Shown piece after piece: positions 6,784 to 17,319 of a stretch of DNA of 64,000 nucleotides (positions within the stretch are counted from its first letter, which is position 1; every line of letters starts with the position of its first letter). Origin of the DNA: TK10-74A sp965263065. Its GTDB lineage: Bacteria > Chloroflexota > Dehalococcoidia > Bin125. Both the position numbers and the translations under genes were made by a program. The notes beneath the pieces were generated by a model. That model saw only the letters and a program-made list of their open reading frames with translations. It was not told the origin of the DNA and did no database searches. Where the stretch lies: the NCBI GenBank assembly GCA_965263065.1, contig CBDHGH010000003.1, forward strand, positions 186,001 through 250,000, read 5' to 3'.

Positions 6784-9700
6784 GAGCCTTCGCCGCCGGC
6801 CGCCGCCTGCCACGTCTTCTCACGGCGCATCCGCCCGAGGCCTGGGGTTGGTGGCGTCGGCGCTCGCTCGGCGCGTGGGCCGGCCGGATCCCCCATCCCG
6901 TCCACCGAGCCGGCGGCGGCGACAAGGACGACGACAACGGTCCGCCGGGGACGCCACCACCCTTCGCCGTGCCACCCTCCGAAGAGGGGCGCAGCGGCGC
7001 CCTGGGCCCGCCGCCGCCCGTCTTCCGCGACCTGGGCCCGCCCGGCGGCGGGGGGGCGCCGCCACCCCCGCCCTACCGGATCGGGAGCGCTCGCGCCGGG
7101 GGCGCACCGAGCAACTTCTGGTCGCGAGCGCTGATCGGGCTCGTGGGGCTGCTGGTGCTGTTCATCATCGCGAACATCGCGGTGAGCCTGTACATCGACC
7201 GGCTGTGGTTCGACGAGCTCGGGTATCGCGGCGTCTTCAACACGCGCATCGGCACCCGCATCTGGCTCTTCGGCGCGGCCTTCGGCATCGCAGCGGTGTT
7301 CTTGCTGATCAACGTGCTGGCCGCCTGGACGCTGCCACTGCGCAGCCGCAGCGCCGAGGTGAGCCCGTTCCGCGAGGTGCCGCTGGCCGCGGTCAAGCGC
7401 ACGGCCCGGATCGGCGCCTTCGTGGGGGCGCTGTTCATCGCGATGATCTTCGGCGCGATCGCCTGGCAGGAATGGGCTCTGATCCTGCAGTTCATCGAGG
7501 CCGAGCCGTTCGGCATCACGGACCCGGAGTTCGGCCGGGATGTGGGCTTCTACGTCTTCAAGCTCGATGCCCTGCAGTTCATCAGGGGCTGGGGGCTGGG
7601 GTTGGGCATCCTGGGGCTGTTCGCCGCGGTCGCGGTCTACGGCTTCCGATTCATGCTGCACGCCGGCGATGGCTCCGCCACGCGGCCCGTCCGCATCCAC
7701 GCAGCGCTGCTGCTGGCCGGGATCATGGCGCTGGTCATCTGGGGCTACTGGCTGGGGCGGTTCGAGTTGGTGCTGAGCGAGAACGGCACCGTGTTCGGCG
7801 CGACCTATACGGACGTCAAGGTCCGCGACACCGCGCTGCTCGTGATGATGGCGGCCGGGGCCGGGGTGGTGCTGGCCGTGCTCAGCTGGCCCTTCCATGG
7901 GCGCATCGCGGCGCCTGGGGTGGCGCTGGGCTTCCTGGTCGCCGCCAGCCTGGGCGGGCTGGTCATCTACCCGACGATCGTGCAACGCTTCACCGTCGAG
8001 CCGAACGAACTCAACCGCGAGCGCGCGTTCATCGAGCGCAACATCACGATGACCCGGATCGCGTTCGAGCTGGACGGGATCCAGGAGACCTCCTTCCCCG
8101 CCGACGAAGTCGTCACCGAGGCAGACGTGCGCAAGGACCAGGCCTCCCTGCGCAACGTGCGCGTGTGGGACCACCGTCCTTTGCTCGACACGATCAACAC
8201 GATCCAGCGCATCCGCCCGCAGTACCGGTTCCCCGACGTGGACGTGGACCGCTACGAGATGGGCGGGATTAGCCGGCAGGTCTTCCTGGGCGTCCGTGAG
8301 CTCTCACAGGGGCAACTCAGCAGCGATCAGGCCGGCTGGGTCAACCGGCGCTTGCAGTTCACGCACGGCTTCGGCGTGGCGGTGAACCCCGTCGACCTGG
8401 TGACCGAGGCGGGGCGGCCTTCGTTCTTCGTCTCCAACATCCCGCCCGAGGTCGCCCCCCGGTTGGACCAGGATCTGTTCACGATCACACAGCCGCGCAT
8501 CTACTTCGGCGAGGACACCGGCGAGTGGGTGGTCGTGAACTCCGACTCGGAGGAGTTCGACTTCCCGCTCACGGCCGGCACCGACGAGGCGGGCTTGGAC
8601 ATCGAATCCCAGGCCCGCAACCGCTACGACGGCAGCGGCGGCATCCCGATCGGCGGCTTTCTGAAGCGGCTCGCCTTCGCCTGGTCCTTCGCCGACACGA
8701 ATATCCTGATCTCGGGATCGCTCTCCGGCGAGAGCCGCATCCTCTTCCGGCGCAACATCCAGGATCGCGTGGCCGAGATCGCGCCGTTCCTGCACCTCGA
8801 CGCCGACCCGTACATCGTGATCAGCGATGACGGACGTCTGGTCTGGATTCAAGACGCCTACACCGCGACGAGCCGCTTCCCCTACTCGCAGCCGCACGCG
8901 TCCGGCGTGAACTACATCCGCAACTCCGTGAAGGTCGTCATCGACGCCTTCGACGGCAGCGCCGACTTCTACATCGTCGATGAGACCGACCCCATCATCC
9001 GGGTCTGGAGCAAGATCTTCCCGGAGTTGTTCCAGCCGGCGTCGGCGTTCCCCGCGGACCTGCGCGAGCACTGGCGCTACCCCCAGGACATGTTCCAGAT
9101 CCAGGCCGATCAGTACCTCGCGTACCACGTGACCAACCCCACCTCGCTGTTCAACCGGCAGGACACCTGGGCCATCCCCCTGGAAGTGCTGGTGCAGGAC
9201 CAGACCGTGCCGCTGGAGCCGTACTACGTCACGCTCTCCCTGCCCGACTCGGAGGATCCCGAGTTCCTGCTCATCACGCCGTTCACGCCGCGCGCGACCC
9301 AGAACGCCATCGCCTGGATGGCGGGCCGCAGCGACGGCGAGCACTACGGCGAACTGTTCGCATTCACCTTCCCCAGCAACAAGAACGTCAACGGGCCCCA
9401 GCAGATCGAGGCGACGATCGGGCAGCAGCCCGACATCCGAGAGGAGATCACGCTGCTCGGCCAGGGCGGTAGCCAGGTGATCCGGGGCAACCTGCTGTTC
9501 ATCCCCGTGGGTCAGTCGTACCTGTACGTGGAGCCGTTCTACGTCCAGGCCGACGCCTCCGATTTCCCCCAGTTGCAGTTCGTCGTCGTGGTGAACGGCG
9601 ACCAGATCGCCTTCGCGCGCAGCCTGGAGGAGGCGGCCAGCGCGGCGCTCGGCTTCCCGGCCGGCACGGGCGCGATCCTGGTCAGCGACGACGGCAGCCC

Positions 9701-9947
9701 GGCGGACGCGGAGGACGGGGCGGACGCGGCGGACGCGCCCGCAGCGCCCGCGGCCGAGGCGGCGCCGGCAGCGCAGGCCGAAGCGCCGACAGTCGACGAC
9801 GGCCCAATCATCCTCACGAACGCCGACGACCTGCAGATCCTGCTCGACGAGATCAATCGCCTCTTGGACGACTCTCGCGGGCAACTCGGCAGGTTGGAGC
9901 AGTTGCGCGACGCGCTCGAAGCCTTGCTGGAGAGCCGCAGCGAGTAG
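6780..9947 (+). CDS. UPF0182 family large membrane protein
   Basis: Protein of about 1055 residues resembling the UPF0182 family, whose biochemical role is unknown. The first about 110 residues are Pro/Gly-rich and probably cytoplasmic. A set of about seven membrane helices follows (residues about 115-420), starting with FWSRALIGLVGLLVLFIIAN. A large soluble domain with many Tyr/Trp/Pro residues comes next, then an Ala/Asp-rich linker and a C-terminal coiled-coil-like end (DEINRLLDDSRGQLGRLEQL). The start at 6780 overlaps the argB stop (ATGA), so it is translationally coupled to an arginine gene. Nothing in the protein suggests a direct arginine role. Confidence 0.88.
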   Translation: MRAFAAGRRLPRLLTAHPPEAWGWWRRRSLGAWAGRIPHPVHRAGGGDKDDDNGPPGTPPPFAVPPSEEGRSGALGPPPPVFRDLGPPGGGGAPPPPPYRIGSARAGGAPSNFWSRALIGLVGLLVLFIIANIAVSLYIDRLWFDELGYRGVFNTRIGTRIWLFGAAFGIAAVFLLINVLAAWTLPLRSRSAEVSPFREVPLAAVKRTARIGAFVGALFIAMIFGAIAWQEWALILQFIEAEPFGITDPEFGRDVGFYVFKLDALQFIRGWGLGLGILGLFAAVAVYGFRFMLHAGDGSATRPVRIHAALLLAGIMALVIWGYWLGRFELVLSENGTVFGATYTDVKVRDTALLVMMAAGAGVVLAVLSWPFHGRIAAPGVALGFLVAASLGGLVIYPTIVQRFTVEPNELNRERAFIERNITMTRIAFELDGIQETSFPADEVVTEADVRKDQASLRNVRVWDHRPLLDTINTIQRIRPQYRFPDVDVDRYEMGGISRQVFLGVRELSQGQLSSDQAGWVNRRLQFTHGFGVAVNPVDLVTEAGRPSFFVSNIPPEVAPRLDQDLFTITQPRIYFGEDTGEWVVVNSDSEEFDFPLTAGTDEAGLDIESQARNRYDGSGGIPIGGFLKRLAFAWSFADTNILISGSLSGESRILFRRNIQDRVAEIAPFLHLDADPYIVISDDGRLVWIQDAYTATSRFPYSQPHASGVNYIRNSVKVVIDAFDGSADFYIVDETDPIIRVWSKIFPELFQPASAFPADLREHWRYPQDMFQIQADQYLAYHVTNPTSLFNRQDTWAIPLEVLVQDQTVPLEPYYVTLSLPDSEDPEFLLITPFTPRATQNAIAWMAGRSDGEHYGELFAFTFPSNKNVNGPQQIEATIGQQPDIREEITLLGQGGSQVIRGNLLFIPVGQSYLYVEPFYVQADASDFPQLQFVVVVNGDQIAFARSLEEAASAALGFPAGTGAILVSDDGSPADAEDGADAADAPAAPAAEAAPAAQAEAPTVDDGPIILTNADDLQILLDEINRLLDDSRGQLGRLEQLRDALEALLESRSE

Positions 9948-10047
9948 TCCGCGATTGCTGGCGACGATGTCCGGCCGATATCGTTGAGACCCCGACCGGC
10001 CGGCGCCCGACCGACCAGTCCCACAGCGCGCGACAAGGACACTGCAT

Positions 10048-11235
10048 ATGCCGAGCATCGCCGATCGAGAAGCGGCCGTCTTCATGCGCACGGGCGTGCG
10101 CGTTCCCCTCAACCTCGTCCGCGGCGAGGGCGCCCGCGTCTGGGACGAGGACGGCAAGGAGTACCTGGACTTCGTCGCGGGCATCGCGACGGTCAGCCTG
10201 GGGCACAGCAGCCCGGTGGTCGTGGAGGCGCTGACGCGGCAGGCGCAGACGCTGATCCACGTCTCCAACATCTTCTACAGCGTGCCCCAGATCGACTTGG
10301 CGGAGTTGCTGGTCGAACAGAGCGGGATGAGTCAGGTCTTCTTCTGCAACAGCGGCGCCGAGGCGAATGAGGGTTGCATCAAGCTGGCGCGCAAGTGGGC
10401 CGGCCAGCACCGCGAGGGCGCCTACGAGATCATCGTCGCCGACGGCGGCTTCCACGGCCGCACCCTGACAACGATCACGGCCAGCGGCACACCCAAGTAC
10501 GCCGAGCCCTTCGCGCCGCTGCCGGGGGGCTTCGTGCACGTCCCCTACGACGACATCGCGGCGCTGCGGGCGGCCGTGACGCCGCAGACCGCCGCCATCA
10601 TGCTGGAACCGCTGCAGGGCGAGGGCGGCGTCAACGTCCCCAGCGACGACTACCTGCCCGCCGTGCGCCGCCTCTGCGACGAAGAAAACGTGGCGCTCAT
10701 CCTCGACGAGGTGCAGACCGGCATGGGGCGCTGCGGGCGGATGTTCGGCTTCCAGCGCGCGGGCATCACGCCCGACATCATGTCGCTGGCGAAGGGCCTG
10801 GGCGGCGGCGTCCCGGTCGCCGCGTTCCTGACCAACGACCGTTGCGCCGCCTTCGAGCCGGGCGACCACGGCACTACCTTCGGCGGACAGCCGCTGACCA
10901 CCGCCGTCGCGCTGGCTGTCGCGCGCTACATGGTCGACGAGGACCTGCCCGCACAGGTCGAGGCCAAGGGCCAGCGCTTCATGCAGCGACTGCGGTCCCT
11001 GGAGGACCGCCACGCCTCGGTGAGCGGCGCCCGCGGCCAGGGGCTGCTGGTCGCGCTGGAACTGTCCGCCGACATCGCCGCCGACGTCGTCGCGGCCTGC
11101 CGGGAACGCGGGCTGCTGGCGAACAACGTGCGGCCCAACGCGATCCGCTTCGTGCCGCCGCTGACCGTCAGCGACGCGGAGCTCGATCAGGCGGTGGAGA
11201 TCATCGAGCAAGCGCTAGAGGCGGTGGCCGGCTAG
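10048..11235 (+). CDS. argD: Acetylornithine aminotransferase
   Basis: Class III PLP aminotransferase of 395 residues that converts N-acetylglutamate semialdehyde to N-acetylornithine. VFFCNSGAEANEG (about residues 107-119) is the PLP phosphate-binding region. LILDEVQTGMGRCG carries the cofactor Asp, and Lys249 in SLAKGLGGGVP forms the Schiff base. HGTTFGGQPL is the conserved loop near residue 275. AAGGAC about seven bases upstream supports the ATG. Related enzymes can also serve succinyl-diaminopimelate, but the gene context argues for arginine. Confidence 0.93.
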   Translation: MPSIADREAAVFMRTGVRVPLNLVRGEGARVWDEDGKEYLDFVAGIATVSLGHSSPVVVEALTRQAQTLIHVSNIFYSVPQIDLAELLVEQSGMSQVFFCNSGAEANEGCIKLARKWAGQHREGAYEIIVADGGFHGRTLTTITASGTPKYAEPFAPLPGGFVHVPYDDIAALRAAVTPQTAAIMLEPLQGEGGVNVPSDDYLPAVRRLCDEENVALILDEVQTGMGRCGRMFGFQRAGITPDIMSLAKGLGGGVPVAAFLTNDRCAAFEPGDHGTTFGGQPLTTAVALAVARYMVDEDLPAQVEAKGQRFMQRLRSLEDRHASVSGARGQGLLVALELSADIAADVVAACRERGLLANNVRPNAIRFVPPLTVSDAELDQAVEIIEQALEAVAG

Positions 11236-11291
11236 GCCGCACCGCACGGGCAGTCGCCAAGAATCGAACGACGAGCGTCGGGAGCCGACAG

Positions 11292-12533
11292 ATGCCGAGA
11301 TCGGATAAGAAGCGGGTCGTGCTGGCCTACAGCGGCGGACTGGACACGTCGGTGGTCACACGCTGGCTGGTCGAGCGGGGGTGGGAGGTCGTCTGTCTCA
11401 CGGCCGACGTGGGATTCCTGGATCGGGATCCCGGCCTGGAGGAGCGGGCGCTGGCGGCGGGCGCGGAGCGCCTCGTGGTCGCCGACGCCAAGGACACGTT
11501 CGCGCGCTCGTTCATCTTCCCGGCGATGATGGCGGGCGCGCTCTACGAGGGCTCCTACCCGCTGGCGACGGCCCTGGCGCGGCCGCTGATCGCCAAGCTG
11601 CTCGTCGACGTCGCGCGCGAGGAGGGGGCCACGGCCGTCGCGCACGGCTGCACCGGCAAGGGCAACGACCAGGTCCGCTTCGACGTGTCCACGTCCGCCC
11701 TCGCGCCCGACCTGCAGATCCTCGCCCCCGTACGGGAATGGGAGCTGACGACGCGCGCCTCCGAGATCGTGTACGCGCGCGCGCACAAGATCCCCATCAA
11801 CGTCAGCGAGGAGAAGAGCTACTCCGTCGATGAGAACCTCTGGGGCCGGTCGATCGAGGCCGGGTCGCTGGAAGACCCCTGGAACGAGCCCCAGGAAGAC
11901 GTCTGGGAGTGGACCACGTCCGTCGACGATGCGCCCGAGGCGCCCGGCTACGTCGAGGTCAGCTTCCGGCAGGGCATCCCCGTGGCGCTCGATGGGGAAG
12001 AGCTTGACCCCGTCAGCCTGATCCTGCGCATGCACGCCCTGGCCGGCGCGCACGGCGTGGGTCGCATCGACATGGTGGAGAACCGCCTGGTGGGGATTAA
12101 GTCGCGCGAGGTCTACGAGGCGCCGGCCGCGATCGCGCTGCTGGCCGCGCACCGGGGGCTGGAGAGCATCACGCTGGGCAAACAACAACTGCGGCTCAAG
12201 CATCGCCTGATGCAGGACTACGCGGACCTGATCTACGACGGCCTGTGGTTCACCGCGCACCACCAGGATCTGGCCTCGTTCACGCGATCGGTCCAGCGCC
12301 ACGTGACCGGCGACGTGCGCCTGCGCCTGCACAAGGGCCAGGCGACCGTCGTGGGGAGGCGCAGCCCGAGCAGCCTGTACCAGCTCTCGCTCGCCACATA
12401 TGATGAGGGCGACCTGTACGACGTGTCGGCTGCCCCGGGCTTCATCCACATCTGGGGCCTGCCGGTGCGGGTCCAGGCCGACGTCCAACTGCTGCGGCAG
12501 GAGGGCGGTCCGCTCGACATCACAGGCAGCTAA
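11292..12533 (+). CDS. argG: Argininosuccinate synthase
   Basis: Joins citrulline and aspartate with ATP to give argininosuccinate. The 413-residue protein has the PP-loop ATP motif SGGLDTS at residues 14-20. It also has HGCTGKGNDQVRFD (about residues 118-131) and EKSYSVDENLWGRSIE, all family hallmarks. The start is set at 11292 because the product then begins a few residues before the PP loop and GGGAG lies upstream; the frame stays open further upstream only as an argD shadow. The gene for ornithine carbamoyltransferase (argF), needed before this step, is not in the window. Confidence 0.95.
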   Translation: MPRSDKKRVVLAYSGGLDTSVVTRWLVERGWEVVCLTADVGFLDRDPGLEERALAAGAERLVVADAKDTFARSFIFPAMMAGALYEGSYPLATALARPLIAKLLVDVAREEGATAVAHGCTGKGNDQVRFDVSTSALAPDLQILAPVREWELTTRASEIVYARAHKIPINVSEEKSYSVDENLWGRSIEAGSLEDPWNEPQEDVWEWTTSVDDAPEAPGYVEVSFRQGIPVALDGEELDPVSLILRMHALAGAHGVGRIDMVENRLVGIKSREVYEAPAAIALLAAHRGLESITLGKQQLRLKHRLMQDYADLIYDGLWFTAHHQDLASFTRSVQRHVTGDVRLRLHKGQATVVGRRSPSSLYQLSLATYDEGDLYDVSAAPGFIHIWGLPVRVQADVQLLRQEGGPLDITGS

Positions 12534-12560
12534 CCGACGAAGGATCCGCGCCAGCGCACG

Positions 12561-12896
12561 ATGACTACCTCAGCCGGCGACCTGGAGATCACGTACGAGG
12601 GCGAAGCCCCGACCTTCGGTGGCTACGCGTCGGCGGACTTCTTCGTGCAACGCACGAGCGGCCACAGCCTTGAGGTCAACCTGGGCCTCGCCGCCGACGC
12701 CCAGGCCGTATTCGAGGCGCGGACGGGCGCGCTCTCGGGCGATGGCGTGCAGGCGGTCCTGCGGGCGCTGGCCGGGCGCGTCTATCGCGACTGCGCCGCA
12801 GCCGGGCGCGTGCCGCCGGCGATCCTGCTGCTCCGCGCCGAGGACATCCAGGCCGACGCCGTCGGCGACATCCTCAACGAAGCCGGCCTGTCCTGA
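12561..12896 (+). CDS. Unknown 111-residue protein between argG and argH
   Basis: I do not recognise this protein. It is a soluble, acidic product with no signal or membrane segment. The first half looks beta-rich (LEITYEGEAPTFGGYASADFF), and the second half looks like two helices ending in DIQADAVGDILNEAGL. It fills the 27-to-55-base gaps between argG and argH, has the same third-position GC pattern as its neighbours and no antisense alternative, so it is probably a real gene. There is no clear Shine-Dalgarno. Position suggests an accessory role to the last arginine steps, but that is only a guess. Confidence 0.65.
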   Translation: MTTSAGDLEITYEGEAPTFGGYASADFFVQRTSGHSLEVNLGLAADAQAVFEARTGALSGDGVQAVLRALAGRVYRDCAAAGRVPPAILLLRAEDIQADAVGDILNEAGLS

Positions 12897-12951
12897 TCCG
12901 GCGCCGGTCGCATTGGCGCCGGCGCGCGGCGACGCATCGATCCTGCGAGGC

Positions 12952-14406
<1,455 letters not shown>

Positions 14407-14483
14407 CGTCGACTCGCGTCGGCTAGTCTGAGGGACCAAGGCCGCGCGGGGCCGTCCCCCGCGGCAGCGGAAGAGCAGCGGCG

Positions 14484-15161
14484 ATGCCCGACGTCCAGAT
14501 CGTCCCCTCGATTCTCTCGGCCGACCTCAGCCGCCTGGGCAATCAGGTCCGCGAGGCCGAGGCCGCCGGCGCGAACGCCATTCAGATCGACGTGATGGAC
14601 GGTCACTTCGTCCCGCCCATCAGCTTCGGCCCGTCGATCGTCGCGGCGGTGCGCGCGGTCACCGACCTGCCGCTGGAAGCGCACTTGATGGTGAGCAACC
14701 CGGAGGCCCACATCGACGCCTTCATCGAGGCCGGCGCGGGGACGGTCATCGTGCACGTCGAATCGACCCCGCACGTGCACCGCCTGGCGCAGCTGATCCG
14801 GGCGAAGGGCGCGCGGGCGGGCGTCACGCTGAACCCCGGCACGCCGCTGACCGCGCTCGAGGCCGTGATCGCCGATGTCGATCAGGTGCAGGTGATGGGC
14901 GTCAACCCGGGCTGGGGCGGCCAGCCACTGATCCCGGCGACGCTGGACCGCGTGCGCGCCCTGCGCGCTTGGCTGGACCACATGCAGCTGGGGGCGGAGT
15001 TGGAGGTCGATGGCGGCGTCAACGCCTCCACGATCGCGGCCGTGGCCGCAGCGGGCGCGACGATGGTCATCGCCGGTTCGGCGCTGTACAACGAGCGGGA
15101 ATCCGTCGCCGACGCCATGGCCCGGCTGCGCGCCGCCCTGAACACGGCCGCGCCCGCCTGA
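14484..15161 (+). CDS. rpe: Ribulose-phosphate 3-epimerase
   Basis: Pentose phosphate enzyme interconverting ribulose 5-phosphate and xylulose 5-phosphate. It is a TIM barrel of 225 residues with ILSADLSRLG (about 8-17), the metal-binding DVMDGHFVP, HLMV, MGVNPGWGGQ and DGGVNAST, all intact. A TAGTCT hexamer about 56 bases upstream may be its promoter, giving it a transcription start separate from argH. It converges with rpmB, and the two share a hairpin between their ends. Confidence 0.95.
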   Translation: MPDVQIVPSILSADLSRLGNQVREAEAAGANAIQIDVMDGHFVPPISFGPSIVAAVRAVTDLPLEAHLMVSNPEAHIDAFIEAGAGTVIVHVESTPHVHRLAQLIRAKGARAGVTLNPGTPLTALEAVIADVDQVQVMGVNPGWGGQPLIPATLDRVRALRAWLDHMQLGAELEVDGGVNASTIAAVAAAGATMVIAGSALYNERESVADAMARLRAALNTAAPA

Positions 15162-15183
15162 TACCACCCCGCCGCCGGGCACG

Positions 15184-15208
15184 AAAAACGGCCTCCCCGT
15201 GGAGGCCG
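15184..15208 (-). terminator. Rho-independent terminator of rpmB
   Basis: On the minus strand an eight-base-pair stem (CGGCCTCC/GGAGGCCG) with a four-base loop is followed directly by five T. It starts 24 bases after the rpmB stop. The same hairpin could also slow transcription coming from rpe on the plus strand, but without a T run there. Confidence 0.8.
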
Positions 15209-15231
15209 CGCGTCCCTCGCTGCCGGCCGGC

Positions 15232-15444
15232 TCAACCCATCCGCTTGAGCTGCGTCTTGAGGCACTGCGTGCAGATGTTGATGTGCCGCGTCTTGCCGTC
15301 GACGCTGACCTTGCGACGCTGCACGTTGGGCTTGAACGTGCGCGACGTGCGCGGCGCCTTGCGCTTCCAGCGGCCGGAGTGCTTGTGGCGGATGTTGCGC
15401 CCGAAGACGGTGTGCTTCTCGCAGACCTGACAGAACCCAGCCAT
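15232..15444 (-). CDS. rpmB: 50S ribosomal protein L28
   Basis: Large-subunit ribosomal protein of 70 residues. It starts MAGFCQVCEKHTVFGRNIRH and has the basic core RTSRTFKPNVQRRKV typical of L28. Two CxxC pairs (CQVC near the N terminus and CTQC near the C terminus) mark the zinc-binding form. GGGGAG lies six bases before the ATG. It is the only gene on the minus strand between argC and trpS, and lies at the same place relative to rpe and the DAK2-type gene as in Bacillus. Confidence 0.96.
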   Translation of the reverse strand: MAGFCQVCEKHTVFGRNIRHKHSGRWKRKAPRTSRTFKPNVQRRKVSVDGKTRHINICTQCLKTQLKRMG

Positions 15445-15491
15445 CGCACACTCCCCATGTCGTCGTCCTGCGCCCGGAGGCGCGTCGTGTC

Positions 15492-15497
15492 ATCATA
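15492..15497 (-). promoter_or_regulatory. Possible -10 of rpmB
   Basis: TATGAT on the minus strand (5 of 6 consensus bases) about 48 bases upstream of rpmB. No clear -35 partner is seen. Confidence 0.35.
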
Positions 15498-15503
15498 CTC
15501 AGC

Positions 15504-17228
15504 ATGGCCGACCCGCGCGAACCCAGCACCTCAATCCAGGCCACAGATCGGGAGTCGATCGGTGGAGGTGCGTTCGACGGCGCCGACTTTCGGCGCATGC
15601 TGGCCGCGGCCAGCGGCTGGCTGGACCAGCACGCGGACGCGATCGACGCGATCAACGTCTTCCCCGTGCCCGACGGCGACACCGGCCGCAACATGGCGCA
15701 GACGCTGCGCGCGGCCTGGCAGGCCGTGGAGGCCGAGCCGGGCGACGCCCTGGGCGATGTCGCGCGCGCCGCGGCCGACGGCGCGCTGCTGGGGGCACGG
15801 GGCAATTCCGGCGTCATCCTCTCGCAGTGGATGCGCGGCTTGGCGCAGGGCGTCGAAGGCCGGCAGCAGGCGGGCACGGGGCTGCTGGCGGACGCGCTGG
15901 CGCGCGCTTCGACTCGCGCCTACGCCGCCATCGAGGAGCCGCGCGAAGGCACGATCCTGTCCGTCGCGCGGGCGGCCGCCGTTTGCGGACCCAACCCGGA
16001 GGCCTTCACCCCGCAGGAGGCGCTGCGCGGGGCCGTCGAGCGGGCGGAGGAGGCCGTCGCGCGGACGCCGCAGCAGATGCCGCTGCTGGCCGAGGCGGGC
16101 GTCGTCGACTCCGGCGCGCAGGGCTTGGCCGTGGTGCTGGCCGGATTCGAGCGCGGCCTGCGCGACGAGGATCTCCCGCCGCCGTCCGCCGACTTCGGCC
16201 AGATCCGCAGCGACTGGCTGCTGGGCGCGTCGCCCAGGACGGAGAGCCGCGGCGGCTTCGGCTTCTGCACGGAGTTCGTGCTCAGCGGCGCCGGGCTCGA
16301 CCTGGAGCGGCTGCGCGAGGCGCTCGACTCCCTGGGCGACTCGCTGGTCGTCGCGGGGGACGACCGCCTGGCGCGCATCCACGTGCACACCGACACGCCC
16401 GAGGCCGCCTTCGACGCCGGCCGCCGCTTCGGCGCCGTCGACCAGTGCACCACGGACGACATGGACGCGCGGCACGCCGAGATCGCCCGTCGCGCCGGCG
16501 GGACGGACGCCGGCGCCGCGAGCGTCGCGGTGGCCGCCGTCGCCGTCGCATCCGGCGATGGCTTCGTGCAGTTGTTCCGGGAGCTGGGCGCGGCGATCGT
16601 CCCCGGGGGCGCGACGCTGAATCCCAGCGCCGCCGAGATCCTGTCGGCCGCCCGTGCGACCGGGGCCGAGACGGTGCTGGTTCTGCCCAACGACCGCAAC
16701 GTGATCGCCGCCGCGCGTCAGGCCGCCGAACTCGCGGGCGCGGAAGGACCGGCCCTGCACGTCGTCCCGACGGAGAGCCAGCCCGCCGCCGTCACGGCGC
16801 TGTCGGAGTGGGACCGCGCGGCGGCGGGCCCGGACGCGCTGGCGCGCATGACGGAGGCGGCGGCGAGCGTCCTGAGCGGTGGCGTCACCTTTGCCGCCCG
16901 CGCGATCGAGCGCCCGATCGCGCTGCGCGAAGGCCAGCCCTTCGCGATGCTCGGTCGTGAGATGGTCGCGGCGGCGGCGACGCCCGAGGACGCCCTCGCG
17001 GGGCTGATTCCCCGCATGCTCAATCGCTGGCCCGGCGGGGAGCGCGGACCGGCCGAGTTGCTCACGCTCTATCTCGGAGCGCGCGACGAGGCGGCCGACG
17101 CCCCAGCCAGCGACGCGGTCGCCGCATGGCTGGGCGCGCAGGTTCCGGCGCTGGCCGCCGCCGGCGTCGAGGTGGAGGTTGTCATAGGCGGACAGCCGCA
17201 CTATCCGTTCCTCGTGTCGCTGGAGTAA
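15504..17228 (+). CDS. fakA: DAK2 domain fatty acid kinase-like protein (FakA/YloV family)
   Basis: Protein of 574 residues with an N-terminal DAK2 (dihydroxyacetone kinase L-type) ATP-binding domain. The signature NVFPVPDGDTGRNM is at about residues 51-64 and GALLGARGNSGVILSQ lies just after. The middle and C-terminal domains match the YloV/FakA architecture. In Firmicutes, FakA phosphorylates fatty acids held by a DegV-family carrier (FakB), giving acyl phosphate for phospholipid synthesis. A DegV gene follows 91 bases downstream, so the same pairing is likely here. Confidence 0.9.
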   Translation: MADPREPSTSIQATDRESIGGGAFDGADFRRMLAAASGWLDQHADAIDAINVFPVPDGDTGRNMAQTLRAAWQAVEAEPGDALGDVARAAADGALLGARGNSGVILSQWMRGLAQGVEGRQQAGTGLLADALARASTRAYAAIEEPREGTILSVARAAAVCGPNPEAFTPQEALRGAVERAEEAVARTPQQMPLLAEAGVVDSGAQGLAVVLAGFERGLRDEDLPPPSADFGQIRSDWLLGASPRTESRGGFGFCTEFVLSGAGLDLERLREALDSLGDSLVVAGDDRLARIHVHTDTPEAAFDAGRRFGAVDQCTTDDMDARHAEIARRAGGTDAGAASVAVAAVAVASGDGFVQLFRELGAAIVPGGATLNPSAAEILSAARATGAETVLVLPNDRNVIAAARQAAELAGAEGPALHVVPTESQPAAVTALSEWDRAAAGPDALARMTEAAASVLSGGVTFAARAIERPIALREGQPFAMLGREMVAAAATPEDALAGLIPRMLNRWPGGERGPAELLTLYLGARDEAADAPASDAVAAWLGAQVPALAAAGVEVEVVIGGQPHYPFLVSLE

Positions 17229-17319
17229 TCTGCGCTCACTCGGGGAGGCGGGCCGTGATGAGCGGACACGCCCCCGCAATTCCACGCCCGGCCGGGCTCG
17301 AGCGAAGTTGCCAGGCGCC

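Noticed and set aside
5961..8174. 737-codon minus-strand frame over argB and the UPF0182 gene
   Set aside because: Same reason: antisense shadow with no recognisable domain.
8304..10271. 655-codon minus-strand frame opposite the UPF0182 gene
   Set aside because: Antisense shadow, rich in Arg/Val/Gly/Asp without domain motifs.
14423..14483. Riboswitch or attenuator leader before rpe
   Set aside because: The leader is only about 55 bases and shows no conserved aptamer or terminator-like structure that I can recognise.
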